Shown one piece after another: positions 51,965 to 59,981 of a stretch of DNA of 64,000 nt (the stretch's first letter is position 1; every line of letters starts with the position of its first letter). The position numbers and the translations under genes are program-made. Source of the stretch: Sphingobium subterraneum (GTDB lineage: Bacteria > Pseudomonadota > Alphaproteobacteria > Sphingomonadales > Sphingomonadaceae); the NCBI RefSeq assembly GCF_014199435.1, contig NZ_JACIJP010000001.1:434001-498000 (forward strand), given 5' to 3'. Under the pieces are notes generated by a model that was given only the letters and a program-made list of their open reading frames with translations, was not told the DNA's origin and did not search any database.

Positions 51965-51976
51965 CCTATAATAGGA
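51965..51976 (+). promoter_or_regulatory. CCTATAATAGGA motif, copy 2
   Basis: Identical to the 12-base motif at 48859-48870. Here it lies between the divergent genes for the secreted protein (start 51921, minus) and the 76-residue membrane protein (start 51990 or 52002, plus). TATAAT on the plus strand could be its -10 box. Confidence 0.4.
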
Positions 51977-52001
51977 CAAAGCCGTAACCATGGGGTCGAT
52001 C

Positions 52002-52232
52002 ATGAGCCAGGACCAGAAACCCGCCCGCGTCCGTGCCGTTTCCAGCAGGGATGGTCTCCCCGGATCAGGGCCGGAGAATGCCGGAGACGTGGAAGAAAGC
52101 ACCGCCGCGCTTGCCGCAGCGGCCGCTCCGGCACGCCGGGCCGTTGCCGGAAAGTTCGTTTTCCTGCTCGGCTGCGCGCTGGGTGGGGCTGGACTCGCTG
52201 CATTGCCGCACATCCTTCCGGGGCGGTTCTGA
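52002..52232 (+). CDS. Small single-pass membrane protein (76 aa)
   Basis: Unrecognised. The N-terminal 45 residues are hydrophilic (MSQDQKPARVRAVSSRDGLPG) and the C-terminus has one hydrophobic helix (KFVFLLGCALGGAGLAALPHIL), so it is probably anchored with its N-terminus in the cytosol. An alternative ATG at 51990 would add MGSI. It is followed 10 bases later by the tetratricopeptide-like gene and is probably co-transcribed with it. Confidence 0.65.
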   Translation: MSQDQKPARVRAVSSRDGLPGSGPENAGDVEESTAALAAAAAPARRAVAGKFVFLLGCALGGAGLAALPHILPGRF

Positions 52233-52242
52233 GAGGATGACC

Positions 52243-54033
52243 ATGCCCCGAGTCCTATCCTGCATGCTCCTCCTGTGCGTGGCGCCCTTGTTGATCGGTG
52301 CAGCTCCGACAGAAGAGGCCAATGCTTCCCCTCCCCCCGCGACGCTTCTCCCCGGTTTTGCCGCCCAGCTCGCCCAGATGCCGGAGATCACCGACCCATC
52401 CGGCTGGCATGTCATTCCCCGCGACGAAGCGTGGGAGGCGCTGGCCATTGCCCAACCCTTCGCGCGTCAGCCCGCTCGCTGGTCCTACGCCCTCAGTCTG
52501 ATCGGACAGGGCGACTCCAGCGCGGCGCTCGGTGTGCTGGACGTCATGGCGCAGGACGACCCCGATCTGCTCCTCGTTTCCGCTTTTCGCCTTGCGCGCG
52601 GGACGGCTCTGGCGGGTGCGAACCGCCCCGTCGAAGCGCTGGCCATGCTGACCGACCCGATGCTCGCCGCTAATCCCGAAGCATGCCTGTGGCGGATGAT
52701 GGCACGGGAACAGGCGGGCCAAGCCGACGCCGCCCTCGCGGAAATCGGCTGCGCCGTCCATGCCATCAACCAGCGCCCGCTCAATCGGTCGCGGCCGTTC
52801 ATCCTGGCCGCTGCCCGGTCGGCGATCGCGCAACGCCAATACGCCCGCGCCATGCGATGGCTCCGGCAATTCCCCGACCGTGAGAGCACCGCCAACCTGC
52901 TGCGCGGGAGAGCGCTCATCGGACAGGGCGACATCGCCCAAGGCCGCTTGCGCCTCGAGCGGGTCAAGGTCAACGCCTCGCCACGCGAACAGGCCGAGGC
53001 TGATCTTGAACTCATCGCCGCACTGGTGCCGCGTCACCTGATGCCCATAAACGACGCGCTCGCCACGCTCGACCGGATCGGCTTTACCTGGCGGGGTGAC
53101 GCCATAGAGGAACGGGCGCTTCGTCTGGGTTACGCGCTGGCGCTGAAAGCACAGGACAGCCGCCACATATTGGCAACCGGGGGCATCTTGATCCGCTATT
53201 TCGACATGGGCGCGGACGCGACCACGATGCTCGCCACCTGCCAGCAGCAAATTGTCTCCGCGCTTTCGCGCGACAGCCGTATGACGCTGACCGGCGCCGC
53301 CGGGTTGTTCTGGGACAATCGCGATCTGGCGCCACCGGGGCAACAGGGCGATGCACTGCTGCTCATGCTCGTCGACCGGCTTGTCGAAGCGAGCCTCTAC
53401 GAACGCGCTGCCGATCTTCTGGGCTACCAGATGCGCGAACGCGCACGCGACATCGAAAAGGGGCCGGTGTCGGAACGTGTGGCCCGGCTCTATATCCTTG
53501 CCGCCAAACCCGATAAGGCGATCCTCGCGCTGCGGGAAAGCGACCAGCCTGCTTATCCCGCCGCGATGCTCGACGCGCGCCACCGGATCGAAGCGGTCGC
53601 CCTCTATCAGCTTGGTCGCGCGGACCAGGCGATGGCGTTGCTCGACGATGTGCCCGGTACAGAGCGGTTGCGCAGCGAAATGCTCTGGCGGCGGCGGGAC
53701 TGGCAGGGGCTGGTGGCGCGGCTCGGAACCGCATCCCCTTCCCGCCAGTTGGGCGCCGTCGATCAGGCGGTTATTCTGCGGCAAGCGGTGGCGCTTGCGA
53801 TGCTCGGGCGCGAGCCCGAACTCGCTGCGTTGCGCGCCCGCTACGGTGCGGCATTCACTCGGCTTCCGTCCGGACCCGCCTTTGCCCTTCTCACCGGCCC
53901 GGTTGACGCGATGACGTCCGAGAGCATCGCACGCGCGATGGCAGCCATACCCACGGCGTCCGTTGCGGGCGACTTCGAACCCTTACTGGATGTACGGTCG
54001 GCCCCAGCCGAACAGCCGGCGAAGAAAGGCTGA
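52243..54033 (+). CDS. Periplasmic TPR-like helical repeat protein of unknown function
   Basis: 596 residues with a signal peptide (MPRVLSCMLLLCVAPLLIGAAPTEEA) and then helical hairpins in the style of tetratricopeptide repeats throughout: ARWSYALSLIGQGDSSAALGVLDVMAQDDPDLLL, WRMMAREQAGQADAALAEIGCAV, LLRGRALIGQGDIAQGRLRLERV, AVALYQLGRADQAMALLDDV. ATG 52243 is chosen because GAGAGG lies 6 bases before it; ATG 52237 directly abuts that site. At the edge of the flagellar cluster it may be a periplasmic scaffold for the motor or for a secretion step. I do not recognise a named family. Confidence 0.75.
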   Translation: MPRVLSCMLLLCVAPLLIGAAPTEEANASPPPATLLPGFAAQLAQMPEITDPSGWHVIPRDEAWEALAIAQPFARQPARWSYALSLIGQGDSSAALGVLDVMAQDDPDLLLVSAFRLARGTALAGANRPVEALAMLTDPMLAANPEACLWRMMAREQAGQADAALAEIGCAVHAINQRPLNRSRPFILAAARSAIAQRQYARAMRWLRQFPDRESTANLLRGRALIGQGDIAQGRLRLERVKVNASPREQAEADLELIAALVPRHLMPINDALATLDRIGFTWRGDAIEERALRLGYALALKAQDSRHILATGGILIRYFDMGADATTMLATCQQQIVSALSRDSRMTLTGAAGLFWDNRDLAPPGQQGDALLLMLVDRLVEASLYERAADLLGYQMRERARDIEKGPVSERVARLYILAAKPDKAILALRESDQPAYPAAMLDARHRIEAVALYQLGRADQAMALLDDVPGTERLRSEMLWRRRDWQGLVARLGTASPSRQLGAVDQAVILRQAVALAMLGREPELAALRARYGAAFTRLPSGPAFALLTGPVDAMTSESIARAMAAIPTASVAGDFEPLLDVRSAPAEQPAKKG

Positions 54034-54036
54034 CCC

Positions 54037-55002
54037 TTACTCGGCCGCCTGCGCCGCTTCGTAGTCAGCCTCGGCCAGAAAACGCTCGACATCGAGCGCC
54101 GCCATGCAGCCCATGCCTGCCGCCGTCACCGCCTGACGATACACCTTGTCGGTGACGTCCCCAGCCGCGAAAACGCCGGGTATCCCGGTTTTGGCGGTGC
54201 CCTTCTCCACCACGATATAGCCATCATCGAGCAGCAGCTTGTCGCGGAACAGCTCGGTCGACGGGTGGTGGCCGATCGCCACGAACGCACCATCAGTCGG
54301 CACATGCGATTTCTGGCCAGTGAGCGTGTCGATCAGGTCGACGCCGACCAGACCCTCGGGATCACCTCCGCCGACGAAGCGTTCAACCGCCTTGTTCCAG
54401 AGCACCGAGACATTGGGGTGCGAGAACAACCGATCCTGCAGGATCCGTTCGGACCGCAGGCTGTCGCGCCGGTGGATCAGCGTTACGTCGGGCGAATGGT
54501 TGGTGAGGTACAGGGCCTCCTCCACGGCCGTGTTGCCGCCGCCGATCACCACGACCTTCTTGCCGCGATAGAAGAACCCGTCGCAGGTCGCGCAGGCGGA
54601 AACGCCCTTGCCGCCCAGCCGCTCCTCGCCCTCGACGCCCAGCCACTTGGCCTGTGCGCCGGTGCAGATGACCAGAGTATCGGCGATATAGGTCGCGCCG
54701 CCGTCACCCGTGAGGCGGAACGGACGATGGGATAGGTCGATATCGACGATCTGGTCCCAGATCATCGTGGTGCCGACATGCTCGGCCTGCGCCTGCATCT
54801 CTTCCATCAGCCATGGCCCCTGGATCACGTCGCGAAAGCCGGGATAATTCTCGACATCCGTGGTGATCGTCAGCTGCCCACCCGGCTGCATGCCCTGCAC
54901 GACGATGGGCTTCAGACCCGCCCTCGCGCCGTAGATCGCAGCGGACAATCCCGCAGGGCCGGAACCAAGGATGAGCATACGAGTATGAACGGGCGTGGTC
55001 AT
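54037..55002 (-). CDS. trxB: Thioredoxin-disulfide reductase
   Basis: 321-residue FAD/NADPH enzyme. The N-terminal FAD motif is ILGSGPAGLSAAIYGARAGL, the redox pair is Cys137/Cys140 in SACATCDGFFYRG, the NADPH motif is VVIGGGNTAVEEALYL and the C-terminal FAD motif is GIPGVFAAGDVTDKVYRQAVTAAGMGCMAALD. Length is standard for the bacterial low-molecular-weight type. It is convergent with the TPR-like gene. Confidence 0.97.
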   Translation of the reverse strand: MTTPVHTRMLILGSGPAGLSAAIYGARAGLKPIVVQGMQPGGQLTITTDVENYPGFRDVIQGPWLMEEMQAQAEHVGTTMIWDQIVDIDLSHRPFRLTGDGGATYIADTLVICTGAQAKWLGVEGEERLGGKGVSACATCDGFFYRGKKVVVIGGGNTAVEEALYLTNHSPDVTLIHRRDSLRSERILQDRLFSHPNVSVLWNKAVERFVGGGDPEGLVGVDLIDTLTGQKSHVPTDGAFVAIGHHPSTELFRDKLLLDDGYIVVEKGTAKTGIPGVFAAGDVTDKVYRQAVTAAGMGCMAALDVERFLAEADYEAAQAAE

Positions 55003-55115
55003 AGAGCGGCTTTCACAGAGGATTCGCGTCCCTACGAAATAGGCTGTTGCTGATAAGACGCAAGAGCATGGCGCCTTCGCCGCCCGGCAAGATTATCTTG
55101 GGGTCGCGATAGCGA

Positions 55116-55853
55116 TCAATCCAGCACGGACGGCAGATCCTCAAACCCCCGCCGCAGGGCCGCGCCCCAGCTTTGCGAGATCCGGCCGAACTCCACGTCG
55201 TCCGCCTCAATCCTGCGCCGCACGCGAAACGTATAACTGTCTCGCTCGATGACCGTCAAATCGAGGGGCATTCCCACAGAAAGATTGGACCGCAATGTCG
55301 AATCCATGGAAACGCACGCGGCCTTGGCGGCTTCTTCCAGCGTCGTTTCCGGCTTGACGATGCGATCGAGGATCGGCTTGCCATATTTGTGCTCGCCGAT
55401 CTGGAAAAAGGGCGTGTCGGCGGTCGCTTCGATAAAATTTCCGGCGGAATAGATCATGTAGAGACGCGCTTTACCACCCTTGCGCTGCCCGGCGATCAGG
55501 ATATTCGCGTCCGCACCCGCACCCTGCATTTCGATGGTCGAACGATAGCGCTTCTGCACCGACGCCATCGCGTCCCCCACGATCTGCGCGACCCGGTGCA
55601 TGGTATCGCAGTTGAGAATCGTCTCCACTTCGGGATCGGACTTCTCCCGCTTGATCGCGTGGGACAGAGTCGCCTTCACCTCCTGCGTGATCGACAGATT
55701 GCCCGAGCACATCAGCGCGATCGCACGTTCTCCGGGCACTTCATAGGTGAAGGTTTTCCGGAAACGCGCGATATTATCCATGCCCGCATTGGTGCGCGTG
55801 TCAGATAGCAGGACCAGCCCTTCGTTAACACGAATAGCCACACAATAGGTCAA
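55116..55853 (-). CDS. Anbu (proteasome-like Ntn peptidase)
   Basis: 245-residue bacterial proteasome-homologue of the Anbu/BPH type. A TTG start at 55853 with GGAGGAG 6 bases upstream puts Thr directly after the initiator (TYCVAIRVNEGLVLLSDTRTNAGMDNI), so Met removal alone would expose the Thr nucleophile without a propeptide. Other features are CSGNLSITQEVKATL, LIAGQRKGGKARLYMIYSAGNFIEAT and SMDSTLRSNLSVGMPLDL. Anbu forms helical rings; its peptide substrates are unknown. It is the last gene of the ATP-grasp/alpha-E/transglutaminase operon, 63 bases after the transglutaminase. Confidence 0.92.
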   Translation of the reverse strand: MTYCVAIRVNEGLVLLSDTRTNAGMDNIARFRKTFTYEVPGERAIALMCSGNLSITQEVKATLSHAIKREKSDPEVETILNCDTMHRVAQIVGDAMASVQKRYRSTIEMQGAGADANILIAGQRKGGKARLYMIYSAGNFIEATADTPFFQIGEHKYGKPILDRIVKPETTLEEAAKAACVSMDSTLRSNLSVGMPLDLTVIERDSYTFRVRRRIEADDVEFGRISQSWGAALRRGFEDLPSVLD

Positions 55854-55916
55854 GACGCACTCCTCCCCCGCAACGAATCCACCCACGCCATGGCCCCTCT
55901 TCCCCAAGCCATGCTC

Positions 55917-56792
55917 TTACTGTTGTTGTTGCTGCTCCTGCAACTGCTGGATGCGGGCATCACCCCCGGAAAGTTCGCTGTCGTCGATCCGCACGTCGGC
56001 GTCGACAGTGATGGCCCCGGCCGCGACCGCGTTCCCACGGACGGGAGCGGCATCATGCGCATCCAGCCCGGCTGCCAGCCGAATATAGCGCTCCGTCACG
56101 CACAGGCCGTTCGACACATCGAACCCCACCCAGCCGAGCGCGGGCACTCGTGCTTCAGCCCAGGCATGGGTTTCGTGCAGCGCCCCGGCATCGTCGTCCG
56201 CCAGCAGATACCCACTGACATAGCGCGCGGGAATGCCCATCGAACGCGCCATGGCGATGAAGATTTGCGCGTGGTCCTGGCATACGCCTGCGCCCAGATC
56301 GAACGCCTCGGCCGCGCTCGTCCCCGCCACCGTCACCCCCGCGCGGTATGCAACCCGGTCACGCACCAATTGCGACAGCGCGTGCAGCCGGGCGAGATCG
56401 TCCGCGTGCTCAAGCGCTGCCAGGGCCTCTCGCATTGGTGCTGAGACAGGCGTGAGCGGTGTCGCACGGAGATAGCAGAGTGGATCGGCACCCTGCGGCA
56501 GTCCGGTCATGACGCCTGCCGTATCGCGCGTGTCGACGACCCCGCTCGCCACGATGTTCGCTTCGTCCATGCGGTCATGGCGGATCCACAGCACATCTTT
56601 GTCACCATGGCCATTGGGGACAAATTGCGCCACCGGCTCATCGTTGACGGTGACGGACCAGCTCTCGACCCGCTGCCCCTCATGCTCGCTTGGCCACAGC
56701 TTCAGCAGCATCGCGACCCGGCTGCTCCCCGATCCGTAACGATAGATGGTCTGATGTCTGACGACGAGTCTCACGGCCTGCTGCTCCTGCAA
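55917..56792 (-). CDS. Transglutaminase-like peptidase of the Anbu operon, with poly-Gln tail
   Basis: 291 residues. An N-terminal beta domain (VRLVVRHQTIYRYGSGSSRVAMLLKLWP) precedes the papain-like core with Cys171 (LGAGVCQDHAQIFIAMARSMGIPARYVSGYL), His209 (ETHAWAEARV) and Asp225 (GFDVSNG), a complete triad. The C-terminus ends in a Gln-rich run (QQLQEQQQQQ) encoded by CAG/CAA repeats. It may hydrolyse or transfer amide bonds in the peptides made by the operon's ATP-grasp enzyme. One base separates it from the alpha-E gene. Confidence 0.92.
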   Translation of the reverse strand: MQEQQAVRLVVRHQTIYRYGSGSSRVAMLLKLWPSEHEGQRVESWSVTVNDEPVAQFVPNGHGDKDVLWIRHDRMDEANIVASGVVDTRDTAGVMTGLPQGADPLCYLRATPLTPVSAPMREALAALEHADDLARLHALSQLVRDRVAYRAGVTVAGTSAAEAFDLGAGVCQDHAQIFIAMARSMGIPARYVSGYLLADDDAGALHETHAWAEARVPALGWVGFDVSNGLCVTERYIRLAAGLDAHDAAPVRGNAVAAGAITVDADVRIDDSELSGGDARIQQLQEQQQQQ

Positions 56793-56793
56793 C

Positions 56794-57726
56794 TCAATCG
56801 AAGTGATAGGCCTCGGCGATCTCCGCCGCCAGCCGGTTCGTCATCCCCAGGCCCACCACTACGCTCTTATGCAGACCGATGCGGAAAATTTCGCCGCTGT
56901 TGATACCATCCAGGCTGCCGACCATCTGCGCAATGGTCTCATGACAGGGTTTCAACCCGTTATGCGATTCGGCGAGCCGCGCCAGCCGGTAGGCAATCTG
57001 CCGGTAGCAATAGGCGACTGAACGGGGGAACAGCGTGTTGAGCATCAGGAAATCGGTGATCTGCCACGGCGTATAGGCCCCGCCGTAAACATGATGATAG
57101 GCCCGGCTGCCCGACAGCGCGTGCAGCACCGACGTCCATTGATAATGGTCGCGTGTCCCGCCCACGACTTCGGTCTCGGGCAGCAGCACATAATATTTGA
57201 CGTCGAGCAGGCGGAGCGTCATTTGCGCCCGCTCGATCGATCCGCCGATACGCAGAAAATCATGGCCCTCGTTACGGAGCTGTCCGGCGTCCGCCGCACC
57301 CCGGAAGGTCATCGCTCGCGTCTTGATCCAGTCGATGAGCGCCGGAAGCTGCTGCCGTGCATCGGCGACATCATAGCTGTCGAGTTTCCGCCAACCCTCG
57401 TTCAGCGCTTCCCACATATCCTGCGTCAGAGCGGTCCGGATCGACTTGCCGTTCGCCCGCGCGCGGGACAGGCACGACCGCACGGACGAGGGATTGTCGA
57501 GATCGAGCAGCAGATACGCGACGATGTCGGACTCTTTGACGATCGCCTCTGGAGGAAAATGATCCTCGCAGCCCGTGACCTTCACCACCGATCGCCATTC
57601 GTCGCGATGGTGCGCACCGGGCAGGATCGCCATGCGCTGTCCCATGGTGATGAGGCGCGCGGTCGCTTCCGCCCGTTCCATGTAACGGGCCATCCAGTAG
57701 AGGTTCGCGGCGGCGCGGCTCAGCAT
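56794..57726 (-). CDS. Alpha-E domain protein of the Anbu operon
   Basis: 310-residue all-helical protein beginning MLSRAAANLYWMARYMERAEATARLI, with AYLLLDLDNPSSVRSCLSRARANGKSIRTALTQDMWEALNEGW and FLMLNTLFPRSVAYCYRQIAYRLARL. The alpha-E family always accompanies the circularly permuted ATP-grasp protein and is thought to act with it, but its biochemical role is unknown. The gene is ten bases downstream of the ATP-grasp gene. Confidence 0.93.
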   Translation of the reverse strand: MLSRAAANLYWMARYMERAEATARLITMGQRMAILPGAHHRDEWRSVVKVTGCEDHFPPEAIVKESDIVAYLLLDLDNPSSVRSCLSRARANGKSIRTALTQDMWEALNEGWRKLDSYDVADARQQLPALIDWIKTRAMTFRGAADAGQLRNEGHDFLRIGGSIERAQMTLRLLDVKYYVLLPETEVVGGTRDHYQWTSVLHALSGSRAYHHVYGGAYTPWQITDFLMLNTLFPRSVAYCYRQIAYRLARLAESHNGLKPCHETIAQMVGSLDGINSGEIFRIGLHKSVVVGLGMTNRLAAEIAEAYHFD

Positions 57727-57736
57727 GGCTTCCTCA

Positions 57737-59146
57737 TCAATCCTGCAACACCCAGCTGTCCTTCACTCCGCCGCCCTGGCTGGAGTTCACGACCAGCGAC
57801 CCTTCGGTCAACGCTACCCGGGTCAACCCGCCCGGCACCAGCCGGATCTGCTTGCCGACCAGACAGAAGGGACGGAAATCGGCGTGCCGCTCGACAACGC
57901 TCGCCGGCCCCAGGGTCGGGACGGTCGACAGGTCCAATGTCGGCTGGGCAATGAACTGGTCGGGATTGGCGCGGATGCGGTTGGCATAGGCTTCCACCTC
58001 GCTTTTGGTCGACTGCGGGCCGATCAGCATGCCATAGCCGCCGGATCCATGCACTTCCTTCGCCACCAGTTCATGGAGATTGTCGAGCACATAAGCGCGC
58101 TCATCCGCCTTGCCGCATTGCCACGTCGGGATATTGGCGAGGATCGGCTTTTCGTTGAGGTAAAAGCGGATCATGTCCGGCACGTAGATATAAACCGCCT
58201 TGTCATCGGCGATCCCGGCACCCGGCGCGGAACAGAGCGTGACCCCGCCGTTCCGATAGACATTGAAGATCCCCGGTATCCCCAGCATCGAATCCGGCCG
58301 GAAGGTTAGCGGATCGAGGTAATCGTCATCGATGCGGCGGTAGATGACATCCACGATCTTCGGCCCATAGGTCGTCTTCATCCACACACGTCCTTCGTCG
58401 ACGAACAGGTCGGCCGGTTCCACCAGCTCCACACCCATCAGGTCGGCAAGGAAGCTGTGTTCGTAATAGGCGCTGTTGAGCGATCCGGGCGTCAGGACGA
58501 CCACCACCGGTTCCCCCTTGCATGCGGGCGGCGCGACATCGCGCAGCGTAGCGAGCAACTGGTCGGGATAGTCGTCGACCGGCGCGACCAGACCCTGCGC
58601 GAACAGGTCCGGGAACATGCGCGTCATGATCTCGCGGTTTTCGAGCATATAGGACACGCCCGACGGCGTCCGGCAGTTGTCCTCCAGCACCTCGAAGCTT
58701 GCGGGGCCGGTACGCACGATGTCGATCCCGACGATATGGCTGTACACCCGGCCGGGCGGCGTGAAACCCACCATCTCCAGCTTGTAGGCGTCATTGCGGT
58801 AGACGATATCGCCGGGGATGATGCCCGCGCGGATGATCTCGCCACGATGATAGACGTCATGTAGAAACGCATTGAGCGCCCTTGCCCGTTGCCGGATCCC
58901 CCGGTCGAGCGTGCGCCATTCGCGCGCCGTAAAGATCCGGGGCAAGAGATCGAACGGGATGAGCCGTTCCGGATCGCCCCCCTCGCCGTAGACCGCGAAG
59001 GTGATGCCAATCCGTCGGAAAATCGCCTCGGCTTCCTCCAGCCTTCGGTTCAGCCCGGCGATGCCAGTGCTTTCCACCCATTGCTGGACCTGAGAGTAGC
59101 ATTCGCGGACTGACCCGTCCGACTCTAGCATCTCATTAAAAGACAA
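57737..59146 (-). CDS. Circularly permuted ATP-grasp amidoligase of the Anbu operon
   Basis: 469 residues, the length usual for this family. The TTG at 59146 (MSFNEMLESDGSVRECYSQ) has GGGGGGAG about 10 bases upstream; longer frames are not conserved. Conserved stretches include FAVYGEGGDPERLIPFDLLPRIF, GIIPGDIVYRNDAYKLEMVGFTPPGRVYSHIVGIDIVRTGPASFEVLEDNCRTPSGVSYMLENREIM and LHELVAKEVHGSGGYGMLIGP. ATP-grasp ligases form amide bonds through acyl phosphates, so this enzyme probably makes or extends a peptide. It heads the four-gene minus-strand operon. Confidence 0.94.
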   Translation of the reverse strand: MSFNEMLESDGSVRECYSQVQQWVESTGIAGLNRRLEEAEAIFRRIGITFAVYGEGGDPERLIPFDLLPRIFTAREWRTLDRGIRQRARALNAFLHDVYHRGEIIRAGIIPGDIVYRNDAYKLEMVGFTPPGRVYSHIVGIDIVRTGPASFEVLEDNCRTPSGVSYMLENREIMTRMFPDLFAQGLVAPVDDYPDQLLATLRDVAPPACKGEPVVVVLTPGSLNSAYYEHSFLADLMGVELVEPADLFVDEGRVWMKTTYGPKIVDVIYRRIDDDYLDPLTFRPDSMLGIPGIFNVYRNGGVTLCSAPGAGIADDKAVYIYVPDMIRFYLNEKPILANIPTWQCGKADERAYVLDNLHELVAKEVHGSGGYGMLIGPQSTKSEVEAYANRIRANPDQFIAQPTLDLSTVPTLGPASVVERHADFRPFCLVGKQIRLVPGGLTRVALTEGSLVVNSSQGGGVKDSWVLQD

Positions 59147-59475
59147 GGCGCGTGATCTCCCCCCAGGCCGGGCCACACTTATTGTGCGCTGCAACATACT
59201 GCCGCAGCCAGCGGGCTTTGCAAGCGAAAAATGCGGAAGGGCCTCTCTCGGTTCCCGTTGGCGCATTTTGGCCCATGCAACCACCGCGATCCCAGATGGT
59301 TGGAGCATTTTCCGGGTTCAGGCGCTTTGCCGCAGCTTGAACGCCCGATGCCCGAGACCAATATCCGGATCACTGCTCCGTTTAAGAGCAACCCGGGAGA
59401 AAGGGAATGATGATGCACGCATCAGGCAATTCGCCCGGTTCCACCGCCCAACGCATCACCGAAGAGGAGCACGTC
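59147..59475. other. 329-bp divergent intergenic region, Anbu operon / SCP2-like gene
   Basis: It must contain the Anbu operon promoter (minus) and the promoter of the SCP2-like gene (plus). I see no gene in it and no convincing full promoter. A second ribosome-site-like stretch (GGGAGAAAGGGA) precedes a triple ATG at 59407-59415, in frame with the SCP2-like gene, which could be an alternative start or a leader peptide. Confidence 0.45.
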
Positions 59476-59910
59476 ATGACGACCGCAAACGACGTTCACG
59501 CAAAAATCCGGCAGGGGACAGAGGAGTGGTTTTACATGGCCGGCTCTGTCATCGTTCAGGCCATTGAAGATGCTGGAGTATCGCCCTCCGAAAATTTCTC
59601 GCTGGTCGAGCGCTATACCGATGGGACGGTGATGTCGAATGGCCTTGTCCAGGGCATCCGCATCGAAATCATCGATGGCCGCCCCTCCTTCCGGGTTGGT
59701 GCTCAAGAAAATGAGAGCGCGGACGTTACAGTGGAAGTCACGGCAGCGGCGGCGCGCAAGCTCAACGCACTCCACAACTCATCTCCCGATTATGAGGCCG
59801 TACGCACCGCCTTTCTGAACACGGGCGAGATGCGCGTCACAGGCGATGTCGCGAAAATCGGCAGCTGGCTGGACGCAGCACATGATCCGATCGTCGATCG
59901 GACCACCTGA
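59476..59910 (+). CDS. SCP2-like sterol/lipid-binding domain protein
   Basis: 144 residues of the SCP-2 fold: WFYMAGSVIVQAIEDAGVSPSENFSLVERYTDG, then VTVEVTAAAARKLNALHNSSPDYEAVRTAFLNTGEMRVTGDVAKIGSWLDAAHD, where the final strand-turn-helix is the usual SCP2 ending. ATG 59476 has GAGGAGCACGTC in front. An in-frame ATG triplet at 59407 with its own ribosome site would add 23 residues. It may bind a lipid or acyl ligand, but no partner is obvious. Confidence 0.72.
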   Translation: MTTANDVHAKIRQGTEEWFYMAGSVIVQAIEDAGVSPSENFSLVERYTDGTVMSNGLVQGIRIEIIDGRPSFRVGAQENESADVTVEVTAAAARKLNALHNSSPDYEAVRTAFLNTGEMRVTGDVAKIGSWLDAAHDPIVDRTT

Positions 59911-59981
59911 TCTACCCAAAGCGCAGGGGGCATTCCCACGACCCTGACGTCACCCGACAATCTTAAACAGGAGCATAAACC

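Noticed and set aside
52255..53784. 509-codon minus-strand open frame opposite the TPR-like gene
   Set aside because: The plus-strand reading has a signal peptide, ribosome site and regular helical repeats. The minus-strand reading has none of these.
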